Shown here piece by piece: positions 32,739 through 43,769 of a DNA stretch of 64,000 bases (the stretch's first letter is position 1; the number at the start of each line of letters is the position of its first letter). The notes under the pieces were generated by a model. That model was not told where the DNA came from, did no database searches, and saw only the letters and a program-made list of their open reading frames with translations. Source of the stretch: Streptomonospora wellingtoniae (GTDB lineage: Bacteria > Actinomycetota > Actinomycetes > Streptosporangiales > Streptosporangiaceae); contig NZ_JAVREK010000004.1 of NCBI RefSeq assembly GCF_031845375.1, positions 124,001-188,000 of the forward strand, given 5' to 3'. Position numbers and translations under genes: made by a program.

Positions 32739-33404
32739 ATGACCACCGCGTGCCGTGCGATCATCACCGACTGGGGAGGGGTGCTGACCACCCCACTGCG
32801 CGAGACCATCACCGCCTGGCTGGCCGACGACGGCATCGACGACGCGCGCTACCGCGACGTCATGCGCTCCTGGGTCCAGGGCGCATACGCCGGAGGATCC
32901 GTCGACGGCAACCCGATCCACGCCCTGGAACGCGGCGAGCTCGCGACCGCCGAGTTCGAGCGCATCCTCGCCGCCGAGCTGCGGCTGGCCGACGGCGGCC
33001 CCGTGCCCGCCTCGGGCCTGATCAAGAGGATGTTCTCCGGCTTCCACCCCGTCGATGAGATGTACGCGGCACTGCGCCAGGCCCGTGGCCAGGGCGTGCG
33101 CACCTGCCTGCTGTCCAACTCATGGGGCAACGGCTATCCCCGCGACCGGTTCGGCGAGGCCTTCGACGCCGTCGTCATCTCCGGCGAGGTGGGCATGCGC
33201 AAGCCGGAGGAGGCCATCTTCCGGCACGCGGTCGAGCTCGTCGGGCTGGCGCCGCAGGAGTGCGTGTTCATCGACGACATCGAGCACAACGTGCACGCGG
33301 CGGTCGACCTGGGCATGGTCGGCATCCTGCACAGCGACCCCGTCGATACGCGGGAGCGGTTGGCCGAAACCTGCGGTATCGAGCTGGACGCCATGCCCTT
33401 CTGA
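32739..33404 (+). CDS. HAD family hydrolase, epoxide-hydrolase N-terminal-phosphatase-like
   Basis: A 221-aa HAD-IA protein starting MTTACRAIITDWGGVLTTPL. The nucleophile Asp is present, and the DxG pattern (Gly instead of the second Asp) is common in YihX and epoxide-hydrolase N-domain relatives. Other motifs: LLSNSWG, GMRKPEEAIFRHAVELVG and FIDDIEHNVHAA. ATG 32739 has GGAGGG upstream. It is divergent from an ACAD10/11-like gene. A 14-bp hairpin follows the stop. Confidence 0.87.
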   Translation: MTTACRAIITDWGGVLTTPLRETITAWLADDGIDDARYRDVMRSWVQGAYAGGSVDGNPIHALERGELATAEFERILAAELRLADGGPVPASGLIKRMFSGFHPVDEMYAALRQARGQGVRTCLLSNSWGNGYPRDRFGEAFDAVVISGEVGMRKPEEAIFRHAVELVGLAPQECVFIDDIEHNVHAAVDLGMVGILHSDPVDTRERLAETCGIELDAMPF

Positions 33405-33419
33405 TCACCGGGGCGGATC

Positions 33420-33451
33420 GGGGAGCCGGCGGCCCGCGCCGCCGGCTCCCC
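33420..33451 (+). terminator. Hairpin terminator after HAD gene
   Basis: Perfect 14-bp arms GGGGAGCCGGCGGC and GCCGCCGGCTCCCC with CCGC loop, 15 nt after the stop at 33404. Confidence 0.65.
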
Positions 33452-33593
33452 TCCCGGATCGCCCCGCCGCGCCCCCGCGGGTGCGCTGCGTGCCGCGCGC
33501 GGGAGCCTCTGGCACACTTTCGATGGCACTCCCCACCGCCGGCACACCCGGCATACCCTGCACTGGCCACGCGAGACGACCCGCGGGACGACG

Positions 33594-34076
33594 ATGCGCA
33601 TCTACCTGCCCAGCACCTTCCCCGGCCTGGCCGAGGTCCTCGACTCCGGCGGCCTCGGCGAGCCGCCGCTCACCGCGTTCGCCGTCACCGAGCGGCTGGC
33701 CGGTCCGCAGGGGGCGCAGGACGACGAGGAGCTGGAGTACGAGGCGCTGAGCTGCGCCGCCGACGCGTCACTGCGGCTGCTGTCGGCCGACCCCGCGGCA
33801 CCCCGCCGCCGCGCCGTCCTCGCGGTCGAGGCACCCGACGCGGCGGTCGGGCCGGCCGGCGACCACGCCGGTCACCCGGCCGCGGTAGTCGTCACGGCCA
33901 CGCTTGCACTCAAGCGCGTCGCCGCCGTGCACGTCGACGCCCCCGACGCCGAGGACGCCGTCGCCGCCGCCGCGGCGGACGGCCCTGCCCACGGCGGCGA
34001 GACCGGCGCGCCGGCGGAGCACGAGCTGCTCTGGTACGCCACCCAGGAGCTGCCCTACCTGCTCGGCCGCAGCTGA
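33594..34076 (+). CDS. DUF6912-like hypothetical protein
   Basis: A 160-aa protein of unknown function. It begins MRIYLPSTFPGLAEVLDSGG and contains EELEYEALSCAADASLRLL, DAAVGPAGDHAGHPAAVVVT, RVAAVHVDAPDAEDAV and HELLWYATQELPYLLGRS, a pattern I recall from conserved actinobacterial DUF6912 proteins. No membrane segment or signal peptide. ATG 33594 has a weak purine-rich upstream region. Flanked by HAD and pruA genes with clear gaps, so probably monocistronic. Confidence 0.75.
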   Translation: MRIYLPSTFPGLAEVLDSGGLGEPPLTAFAVTERLAGPQGAQDDEELEYEALSCAADASLRLLSADPAAPRRRAVLAVEAPDAAVGPAGDHAGHPAAVVVTATLALKRVAAVHVDAPDAEDAVAAAAADGPAHGGETGAPAEHELLWYATQELPYLLGRS

Positions 34077-34216
34077 GCGGCGTACGCCGCCCGACGATTA
34101 GCGCCCCCTGCCGAGCGGGTATGGACCATCCCGCGGCGCAGCCGGGGTCAGGGCGCTCGCCCCGCATCCGCCCGGCTCCGGGCCCGCCGCCGCACCCGGA
34201 ACAGGGAGGCAGTGCG

Positions 34217-35845
<1,629 letters not shown>

Positions 35846-35890
35846 CCCGGCCCCCGCGGCCGGGCGGAGCCGTGCCGCCGCCGCGGCGGG

Positions 35891-37471
35891 TCAGGCCTCG
35901 GCGAGCAGCCGGCGCACCGCCTGCAGGTCCTCCCGGGCGCGCTCGGCTGCCGAAGCGGCCTCGCTGCGGAGGCCGCGGTACTCGGCGGCGCCCTCCTGCA
36001 CCTTGTCGCGCAGTCGGCGGCGGGCGCTGGCCACCGCGGTCGCGGCGTCGGCGGCGCCGCTGCGGCCCCGGTAGACGAACAATCCGGCCGCGCCCAGCGC
36101 GGCCGCGGGCGCGACCCAGAGCCACGGTGCCGCACCGGAGACCGCGACGAGCACGGCCAGCACGACGGCGGCGCCGGCGGCGATCCCGGCGTAGACGTAG
36201 GGGCGTCGCTCGGGCGCGTACGAGGCCTCCAGGGCCGCCTCGGCCTCGCGCAGCGACGCGTCGTCCGCGCCCTGGGGGGTGATGCGCATCCGCTGCCCGT
36301 GGTAGGCGACCTCGGCGCCTTCAGGCAGCGGCTCGGCGGCCGCGCTCGCCAGGTCCTCGGCGGCCGAGGCGACGACCGTGCCGTACACGCCGACCGCCAG
36401 CGCCCGCCGCGCCCGCGGGGCGAGCATGCTGGTCGCGTCGGCGCGCAGCAGCTCCAGCGTGTGTCCGGCCGGGTCGGTCCAGGCGGGGGCGGGCTCGTCG
36501 GGCGACGCGGTCCCGCTGCTCTCGATGACGGCGCGCAGCTGGTTCGCCCGCGCCAGGTGCGGGGCCTCCTCCGAGGTCCCCTCACCGACGAGCATCCGCA
36601 GCGTCTCGGCCGCTTCGTCGTCGAGCCGCGGCCGGTCCGGCTGCTCGCCGGCGCCGCCGCCGGGCCGCTCCAGCACCTCCTCCAGCCACGTGCGCAGCGC
36701 GGAGAGCCGCCCCGCCGCCTCCAGCTGCTCGCGGCCGGGCCGGCCCTCCAGCGCCTTCGTCGGCGCGGGCGGCCTCGGGGCGGACACCGCCGACGTCCAG
36801 AACTCCGGGCCCGCCGCGGGATCCTGCCCCCGCTCGGCGCGGCGCGCCGCCTCCTGCGCCAGCCCGGCCACCAGTGCCCTGGCGTCGGCGCCCAGCAGGC
36901 CGTCGGCCGCCGCCACCCACAGCGCCCGCTCGTAGCGACAGACGCGCTCCGGCAGCTCCTGGAGGACCTTGGGCAGGATCCAGTCGGCCATCAGCGGCGC
37001 CTGGTCGGGGGCGGCCGCAGCGGTGCCCAGCAGTGCGAAGGTGCCCGCGCGCAGCGCGTCGGCGCCCGCGGCCTCGGCCACCAGCGAGCGCGCCTCCCCC
37101 GTGTCGCCGCGCACGGCGGCGGCCAGGCCGCGCGAGGCCGGGCAGAGCCAGTAGCCCGCCGCCCGCTGCACGGTCGCGGCGTCGCCGCCGGCGGCGCCCT
37201 CCAGCAGGCGGTGGGCGCGGTAGCGGACGGCGGCGGGGCCGGGGAAGGCCGCCAGCAGCGCGCGGACGTCGCTGAGCTCCACGAACGCGTCGAAGGAGGT
37301 CGAAAGCCGGTCGAGCCGCTGCTCCAGGCTGCCGCGGATACGGCGCATCTCCGAGTTCAGCCGGGCCTGCGTCCGCGAGATCTGCGCGTCGAGCGCGGTG
37401 ATGGCGTCGTTCTGCCTGCGGTTGTGCGCGTCGGTCAGAAAGGCGTTGTCGGGGGGCAGGTCGTACACCAT
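35891..37471 (-). CDS. Unrecognised coiled-coil membrane protein
   Basis: A 526-aa protein I do not recognise. An N-terminal coiled coil (about residues 15-65, with ITALDAQISRTQARLNSEMR) is followed by a long Ala/Leu-rich helical region (65-410), a hairpin of two transmembrane helices near 425-470 (YAGIAAGAAVVLAVLVAV and PWLWVAPAAALGAAGLFVY), and a second basic/acidic coiled coil to the C-terminus. No signal peptide. ATG 37471 has GGAGG nine nt upstream. It is alone on its strand between pruA and a HAD-fold gene. The shape suggests a membrane-anchored scaffold, but that is inference. Confidence 0.75.
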   Translation of the reverse strand: MVYDLPPDNAFLTDAHNRRQNDAITALDAQISRTQARLNSEMRRIRGSLEQRLDRLSTSFDAFVELSDVRALLAAFPGPAAVRYRAHRLLEGAAGGDAATVQRAAGYWLCPASRGLAAAVRGDTGEARSLVAEAAGADALRAGTFALLGTAAAAPDQAPLMADWILPKVLQELPERVCRYERALWVAAADGLLGADARALVAGLAQEAARRAERGQDPAAGPEFWTSAVSAPRPPAPTKALEGRPGREQLEAAGRLSALRTWLEEVLERPGGGAGEQPDRPRLDDEAAETLRMLVGEGTSEEAPHLARANQLRAVIESSGTASPDEPAPAWTDPAGHTLELLRADATSMLAPRARRALAVGVYGTVVASAAEDLASAAAEPLPEGAEVAYHGQRMRITPQGADDASLREAEAALEASYAPERRPYVYAGIAAGAAVVLAVLVAVSGAAPWLWVAPAAALGAAGLFVYRGRSGAADAATAVASARRRLRDKVQEGAAEYRGLRSEAASAAERAREDLQAVRRLLAEA

Positions 37472-37665
37472 GGGGATGGCCTCCGCAGGCGGGTCGCCGG
37501 GGTCTGGGGTGGACTACTGTGATTGGGACGCGGTACCGGGGCCGGGCGTTCCCGCCTCGCCGCGGCCTCCGTGCGGCGGCGGGCGGGCGGTTCCGGCGCG
37601 AGGAACAACTGTGATGAAATGCCCGCACGCCCATTTCCTCTGAGGAGACTGTCATCAGCCGGCTG

Positions 37666-38370
37666 GTGTTGTGGAATATCGACCTCACGCTCGTCGATGT
37701 CGCCCAAGTGACCCGTGCGGCCTACGCCGAAGCGTTCGAGCAGGTCACCGGTACGCCGCTGGTGTATCTGGCCTCCACGGGCGGCCGCACCGACTCCGAG
37801 ATCTTCTTCGAGTTCCTGGCGCGCAACGACGTGCGCCTGGAACCGGGTGAGGAACCGCTGTCCGACTTCGTCGACGCCCTGGGCGAGGCGTTCGCGCGCC
37901 GCCGCGACCAGCTCACGGCGCGCGGACGGCCCATGCCCGGCGCTCAGGAGGCGGTGGCGGCCGTCGCCCGCCTGGAGGACACGGTGCAGACCGTCGTCAC
38001 CGGCGCGATCATGGCCAACGCCGTTGCCAAGCTCTCGGCTTTCGGCCTCGACGGCTATCTGGACCTGAGTATCGGCGGTTTCGGCTCGGAGCACTATCCG
38101 AAGGCGAGTCTCATCCAGTTCACCCGCATGCGCGCGGCACAGGCCCACGGCTACGACTTCCCGGAGTCGGCCACCGTCTACATCACCGACTGCCCGCGCG
38201 ACGTCGAGGCCGCCATCATCGGCCACGCCACCCCGATCGCGGTGGTCAGCGGGTCGGCCACCGAGTCCCAGCTGCGCGCCGCCGGCGCCAAGCACGTGCT
38301 GGAGGACCTCACCGACACCGTGCGGCTGGTAGGCGCGGTGCGTGAGGCCACCGGCGCCGCCACGGCCTGA
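37666..38370 (+). CDS. HAD-fold protein with Asn at the nucleophile position
   Basis: A 234-aa HAD-like protein. Motif I reads LWNIDLTLVD, so Asn replaces the usual nucleophilic Asp of DxDxT; motif II (VVTGA), Lys in YPKASL and motif IV YITDCPRDVEAA remain. It may be inactive, or use another chemistry. Start is uncertain: GTG 37666 is the first standard codon but lies 18 nt after AGGAG (37643-37647), whereas an in-frame ATC at 37654 has ideal six-nt spacing and would give ISRLVLWNID. A palindromic repeat begins 20 nt after the stop. Confidence 0.75.
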   Translation: MLWNIDLTLVDVAQVTRAAYAEAFEQVTGTPLVYLASTGGRTDSEIFFEFLARNDVRLEPGEEPLSDFVDALGEAFARRRDQLTARGRPMPGAQEAVAAVARLEDTVQTVVTGAIMANAVAKLSAFGLDGYLDLSIGGFGSEHYPKASLIQFTRMRAAQAHGYDFPESATVYITDCPRDVEAAIIGHATPIAVVSGSATESQLRAAGAKHVLEDLTDTVRLVGAVREATGAATA

Positions 38371-38390
38371 GAGACCGCCGCGGCTCCCAA

Positions 38391-38459
38391 CCCCGTTGAT
38401 CTTGTAGCTATCGTGAAGGAAAGCGATTTCCGTTTGCGATGGCTACAAGATCAACGGGG
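38391..38459. repeat. Palindromic repeat, copy 1
   Basis: A 69-bp element with 23-bp arms (38391-38413 and 38437-38459) broken only by one G-U type pair, and a 23-nt loop that itself holds GGAAA-GCGA-TTTCC. The core TTGATCTTGTAGC is shared with a second copy at 49810-49872. It lies 20 nt after a HAD-fold gene and about 290 nt before the NAD-GDH gene. It has no T-tract. Confidence 0.85.
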
Positions 38460-38748
38460 ACATTGCGCAATCCACTCCTAATCCCCGAAACGCACAGTTA
38501 ACGGTGTTGATCACAAAACCGCGGTACTCGAACCAGTAACCTGGGCCGCGGCGGGGTCGGACAACGACGTCCGACCGCAGAACCGCACCTGTGCGCACAG
38601 GTTTCCCGCGCCGGCGATCCGGAGAGCGGGGACACGACGGGGCGCCCGCCCGGCGTCCGTCCGACAACTCCACACCACCCGACGTCCCGGATCAGCCCGC
38701 AGGTCCGGGGCCGGCCCCCTACGACTCACAAGGGAGTGAGGTCGCACG

Positions 38749-41700
38749 ATGCCCGGCCAGCCAGACGCCGTCCAGGACCGATTGCTGCGCGAGGCAGTCG
38801 CGCACTGCTCCGGTCGGCCTCCGTTCACCGGCGATACCGAGCAGACAGCGCGGTTGCTCGGGAACTACTACCGCCACGTGGCCACCGAGGAGCTGCAGGA
38901 GCGCGACCCCGCCGAAGTCTGCGGTCCCGCAGCATCGCACCTGGAGTTCGCCCAGCAGCGGCCCCGCGGCCGGGCCAAGGTCCGCGTCTACACGCCCATG
39001 CGCGAGCGCGACGGCTGGGAGACCGGTCACTCGGTGGTCGAGATCGTCACCGACGACGCCCCCTTCCTCGTCGACTCCGTCACCATGGAGCTGGGCCGCC
39101 GCGGCATCGGCTACGACCTGCTCATCCACCCCCAGCTGAAGGTCGCCCGCGACGTCGCGGGCGAGCTCCTGGCGGTCGAACCGGCGCCGGACGCCGACAC
39201 CGGCGGCCTGGTGCCGTTCCGGGAGTCCTGGATGCACCTGGAGATCGACCGCCGCGGCGACCCCACCGCACACAAGGAGCTCGCCGCCGACCTCGAACGC
39301 GTGCTCGCCGACGTGCACGGCGTCCACGAGGACTCCGACCGGATGCGCCACCGCGCGCTGCGGCTGGCCGACGAGGTCGCCGCCTCCGCCGAGCGCCTGG
39401 CCGCGGGCGGCGTCGACAGCCGCGAGATGTCGGAGAGCGTGGAGTTCCTGCGCTGGGTGGCCGACCGCCACTTCCACTTCATGGGCTTTCGCGAGTACCT
39501 GCTGGTCAGTGACTCGCACAGCGCCGACACCCCGGCCGCGGGCGGCGAGGACTCCGAGCGGCTCGGCCTGCGCCCGCGCCCGGGTACCGGACTCGGCCTG
39601 CTGCGCGCCGACGCTCCGGCCTCCGAGAGCTTCGCCGCCCTGCCCCCCGAAGGCCGCGCCAAGGCCCGCGAACCCCACGTGCTGGTGCTGACCAAGGCCA
39701 ACTCCCGCGCGACGGTGCACCGCCGCAAGTACCTCGACTACATCGGCATCAAGCGCTTCGACGAGCAGGGGCGCGTGGTCGGCGAGCACCGCTTCCTGGG
39801 CCTCTACACCCACGAGGCGGTCACCACGAGCATCGCCCAGATCCCCATCCTCAAGCGCAAGCAGGCCGAGATCCTCGACCTCGCCGGCTTCGACCCCGAG
39901 AGCTACGACGGCAAGGACCTCGTCGAGATCCTGGAGGGGTTCCCGCGCGAGGAGCTGCTCCAGGCGCCGGTCGACCAGCTCTACGACATCGTGCTGGGCG
40001 TGCTGCGGCTGCGCGAGCGCCGCGGCACCAAGCTCTTCCTGCGCCGCGACCCCTACGGCAGGTTCATGTCCTGCCTGGTCTACATGCCCCGAGACCGCTA
40101 CAACACCGACGTCCGGCTGCAGATCCAGCAGGTCATGAGCCGCGCCTTCGAAGGCGCCACCATGGACCACAACGTCACCGTCGGGTCGGCGCCCTTCGCC
40201 CAGCTCTACCTGGTGGTGCGCGCCGAGCGCGGCGGCCTCCTCGCCGACGTCGACCACGCCGCACTGGAGGCCCAGGTCGTGGCCGCCACCCGGTCCTGGG
40301 ACGACGACCTCGACCGCGAGCTGGTCGCCCGCCTGGGCGCCGAGCGCGCGGGCCGGCTCATGCACGACTACGGCTCGGCGCTGCCCGAGGGCTACAAGGT
40401 CGACACCGACGCGGCCGCCGCCGTCGACGACGTCGACCGGCTCGACCGCCTCGACCAGGACGAGCTGACCGTCAACCTCTACCGCCCCCACCGCGCGGAG
40501 CCCGGCGAGTGGCGGCTCAAGGTCTACCGCAAGGGCGACCCGATCTCGCTGTCCCGTGTGCTGCCGCTGCTGGAGGACATGGGCGTCGAGGTGCGCGACG
40601 AGCGCCCCTACGGAATCACCGGCCCCGAGAGCGGCCGCGCATGGATCTACGACTTCGGGCTGGCCCCGATCACCGACGCCGTCGAGATCCCGGCCCAGCG
40701 GCTGAAAGCGCTGTTCGAGGCGGCCTTCACCGCGCTGTGGCAGGGCCGGGGCGAGTCCGACCGGTTCAACGCGCTGGTGGTGCGCGGGGGCCTCGACTGG
40801 CGCCAGCTGACCATCCTGCGCGCCTACGCCAAGTACCTGCGCCAGACCGGAAGCCCCTTCAGCCCCGCCTACATCGCCGATGTGCTCATCGCCAACGTGC
40901 ACATCGCCAACCTGCTGGTGCGGCTGTTCGAGTCCCGCTTCGACCCCGACCTCGGCGCGGGCCGCCAGGAGCGCAGCGACGCCATTACCGAGGAGATCCG
41001 CGGCGAGCTGGACCAGGTGGCCAGCCTCGACCAGGACCGCATCCTGCGCTCGTTCCTCGCCGCGATCGAGGCCACCCTGCGCACCACGTACTACCAGGGC
41101 GGCGCCGACACGCCCAAGCCCTACCTGGTCTACAAGCTCGACCCGCGGCGCATCCCCGACCTGCCCGCGCCGCGCCCCCGCTACGAGATGTACGTCTACT
41201 CGCCGCGCATCGAGGGCGTCCACCTGCGCTTCGGCGCCGTCGCCCGTGGCGGGCTGCGCTGGTCCGACCGCTTCGAGGACTTCCGCACCGAGGTCCTCGG
41301 CCTGGTCAAGGCGCAGACGGTGAAGAACTCCGTCATCGTGCCCAGCGGCGCCAAGGGCGGGTTCGTATGCAAGCGGCTGCCCGTCGGGGGCGACCGCGAC
41401 GCAGTCCAGACCGAGGTCGTCGCCTGCTACAAGCAGTTCGTCAGCGGCATGCTCGACGTCGCCGACAACCGGGTCGGCGGCCGCATCGTCCACCCCGACC
41501 GCATGGTGCGCTACGACGGCGACGACCCCTACCTGGTCGTCGCCGCCGACAAGGGGACCGCAACCTTCTCCGACATCGCCAACGGCATTGCGATCGAGCG
41601 CGGCTTCTGGCTGGGCGACGCGTTCGCCTCCGGCGGATCGGTCGGCTACGACCACAAGGCGATGGGCATCACCGCCCGCGGCGCCTGGGAGTCGGTCAAG

Positions 41701-43656
41701 TACCACTTCCGCGAGCTCGGCACCGATGTGCAGAACGAGGACTTCACCGTCGTCGGGGTCGGCGACATGTCCGGCGACGTATTCGGCAACGGCGTGCTGC
41801 TGTCCCGGCACATCCGGCTGGTGGCCGCATTCGACCACCGGCACGTCTTCCTCGACCCCGACCCCGACCCCGAGCGGTCCTTCGCCGAACGCCGGCGCAT
41901 GTTCGAGCTCCCGCGCAGCACCTGGGCCGACTACGACACCGGGCTGATCTCCCGGGGCGGCGGGGTGCACCCGCGCACCGCCAAGTCGATCCCCATCACC
42001 CCCCAGGTCCGCCAGGCCCTGGGCATCGAGAACGGCGTCACCGCGCTGCCTCCCTTCGAGCTCATCCAGCGCATCCTCACCGCCCCGGTGGACCTGCTGT
42101 GGAACGGCGGGATCGGCACCTACGTCAAGGCCGCCCCGGAGTCCAACTCCGAGGTCGGCGACAAGGCCAACGACCCGCTCCGGGTCAACGGCGCCGACCT
42201 GCGCTGCAAGGTGGTGGGCGAGGGAGGCAACCTCGGGCTGACCCAGGCCGCGCGCATCGAGTTCGCGCGCAACGGCGGGCGCGTCAACTCCGACTTCATC
42301 GACAACTCCGCCGGCGTCGACACCTCCGACCACGAGGTCAACATCAAGATCATGCTCGACCGCGAGGTCGACGAGGGCAAGCTCGCCAAGTCCGAGCGCG
42401 ACGAGCTGTTCCTGAGCATGACCGACGAGGTCGCCGACCTGGTGCTGGGCAACAACCAGGCGCAGAACGCGGTGCTGGCCGCCGCGCGCAAGCAGGCCGG
42501 CGCCATGATGCACGTCCACGCCCGCTACATGCGCCGCCTGGAGCGCGAGGGCAAGCTCAAGCGCAAACTGGAGGAGCTGCCCGACGACAAGGAGATCGCC
42601 CAGCGGCGCGGCGCGGGCCAGGGCCTGACCGGTCCCGAGTTCGCCACGCTGCTGGCCTACACCAAGAACACGCTCAAGGACGAGGTCGCCGACTCCGAGC
42701 TGCCCGGCGACCCCTACCTGCGCCAGACGCTCGTGGAGTACTTCCCCACGGCGCTGCGGCGGCGCTTCTCCGACGCCCTCGCCGACCACCCGCTGGGCCG
42801 CGAGATCGTCGCCAACCAGGTCGTCAACGACATGGTCAACCGGGGCGGCACCACGTTCGCCTTCCGGATCGGCGAGGAGCTCGGGGCCGCCCCCGACGAC
42901 ATCGCGCGCGCCTACCTGGTGGTGCGCGAGGTCTTCGGCCTGCGGGAGCTCTGGGACGAGATCGAGCACCTGGAGCACTGGGTCGACGTCGACGTCCAAC
43001 TGGCGCTGCTGCTGGAGGCGCGCAAGCTCGCCGAGCGCGGCACGCGGTGGCTGTTGCGCAACCGCAAGTCGCCGTTCGACCTCGGGGCGGAGATCGCGTT
43101 CTTCTCCTCCGGCGTGGCCGAGATCGTTCCGCAGCTGCCCGAGCTGCTGCAGGGCCGCGACCTGCGCCTGTTCACCGAGCGCCGCGACCGCTTCGCCAAG
43201 GCCAATACCCCCCGGGAGCTGGCCGAACGGGTGGCGAGCATGGTCCCGGCCTACTCGACCTTCGATCTGGTCGCCATCGCCCATCGCACGCAGCGGCCGC
43301 TGCCCGAGGTCGCCGAGGTCTACTTCGACCTCGCCGAGAGCCTGCAGATCGGCTCGCTGCGCGAGCGCATCATCGCGCTGCCGCGCAACGACCGTTGGGC
43401 GACGATGGCGCGGGCGGGCCTGCGCGACGACCTCTACGCCGCCCACGCCGGACTGACCCGCGCGGTGCTGCAGAGCGGCGGGGCGGGGGAGGCGCCCGAC
43501 CAGCTGCGCGAGACCTGGATCGAGCGCAACCGCGTGGCCGTGGACCGCGCCGAGCAGACGCTGCGCGAGATCCGCGAGACCGACCAGTACGACCTCGCCA
43601 CCCTCTCGGTCGCATTGCGCTCGGTGCGCTCTCTGCTGGTGTCCGCCGAGGAGTGA
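38749..43656 (+). CDS. gdh: NAD-specific glutamate dehydrogenase, large (180-kDa) class
   Basis: A 1635-aa NAD-glutamate dehydrogenase of the class first described in Streptomyces clavuligerus, oxidising glutamate to 2-oxoglutarate and ammonia. The N-terminal 600-700 residues hold ACT-like regulatory segments (VEIVTDDAPFLVDSVTMELG). The catalytic region includes RGGLRWSDRFEDFRTEVLGL, SGAKGGFVCKRLP with the catalytic Lys, and GGSVGYDHKAMGITARGAWE. ATG 38749 follows AAGGGAGTGAGG. Upstream lie a palindromic repeat (38391) and ACaGTTAACgGT (38494-38505), a possible operator. No ribosomal slip or truncation is visible. Confidence 0.95.
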   Translation: MPGQPDAVQDRLLREAVAHCSGRPPFTGDTEQTARLLGNYYRHVATEELQERDPAEVCGPAASHLEFAQQRPRGRAKVRVYTPMRERDGWETGHSVVEIVTDDAPFLVDSVTMELGRRGIGYDLLIHPQLKVARDVAGELLAVEPAPDADTGGLVPFRESWMHLEIDRRGDPTAHKELAADLERVLADVHGVHEDSDRMRHRALRLADEVAASAERLAAGGVDSREMSESVEFLRWVADRHFHFMGFREYLLVSDSHSADTPAAGGEDSERLGLRPRPGTGLGLLRADAPASESFAALPPEGRAKAREPHVLVLTKANSRATVHRRKYLDYIGIKRFDEQGRVVGEHRFLGLYTHEAVTTSIAQIPILKRKQAEILDLAGFDPESYDGKDLVEILEGFPREELLQAPVDQLYDIVLGVLRLRERRGTKLFLRRDPYGRFMSCLVYMPRDRYNTDVRLQIQQVMSRAFEGATMDHNVTVGSAPFAQLYLVVRAERGGLLADVDHAALEAQVVAATRSWDDDLDRELVARLGAERAGRLMHDYGSALPEGYKVDTDAAAAVDDVDRLDRLDQDELTVNLYRPHRAEPGEWRLKVYRKGDPISLSRVLPLLEDMGVEVRDERPYGITGPESGRAWIYDFGLAPITDAVEIPAQRLKALFEAAFTALWQGRGESDRFNALVVRGGLDWRQLTILRAYAKYLRQTGSPFSPAYIADVLIANVHIANLLVRLFESRFDPDLGAGRQERSDAITEEIRGELDQVASLDQDRILRSFLAAIEATLRTTYYQGGADTPKPYLVYKLDPRRIPDLPAPRPRYEMYVYSPRIEGVHLRFGAVARGGLRWSDRFEDFRTEVLGLVKAQTVKNSVIVPSGAKGGFVCKRLPVGGDRDAVQTEVVACYKQFVSGMLDVADNRVGGRIVHPDRMVRYDGDDPYLVVAADKGTATFSDIANGIAIERGFWLGDAFASGGSVGYDHKAMGITARGAWESVKYHFRELGTDVQNEDFTVVGVGDMSGDVFGNGVLLSRHIRLVAAFDHRHVFLDPDPDPERSFAERRRMFELPRSTWADYDTGLISRGGGVHPRTAKSIPITPQVRQALGIENGVTALPPFELIQRILTAPVDLLWNGGIGTYVKAAPESNSEVGDKANDPLRVNGADLRCKVVGEGGNLGLTQAARIEFARNGGRVNSDFIDNSAGVDTSDHEVNIKIMLDREVDEGKLAKSERDELFLSMTDEVADLVLGNNQAQNAVLAAARKQAGAMMHVHARYMRRLEREGKLKRKLEELPDDKEIAQRRGAGQGLTGPEFATLLAYTKNTLKDEVADSELPGDPYLRQTLVEYFPTALRRRFSDALADHPLGREIVANQVVNDMVNRGGTTFAFRIGEELGAAPDDIARAYLVVREVFGLRELWDEIEHLEHWVDVDVQLALLLEARKLAERGTRWLLRNRKSPFDLGAEIAFFSSGVAEIVPQLPELLQGRDLRLFTERRDRFAKANTPRELAERVASMVPAYSTFDLVAIAHRTQRPLPEVAEVYFDLAESLQIGSLRERIIALPRNDRWATMARAGLRDDLYAAHAGLTRAVLQSGGAGEAPDQLRETWIERNRVAVDRAEQTLREIRETDQYDLATLSVALRSVRSLLVSAEE

Positions 43657-43769
43657 TCGGCCGCGGCCCGGGCCGGTGGGGGTTCCGGCCCGGGCCGAGT
43701 GGCGGCGCACGGGCGCCGGCGGGCGCACCGTGGCAGGCAGCGGGATTGCGACGCCCTAGACTTGGGCGC

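Noticed and set aside
38719..43728. A 1669-codon minus-strand frame over the NAD-GDH gene
   Set aside because: Shadow frame; the plus strand carries a full-length recognisable dehydrogenase.
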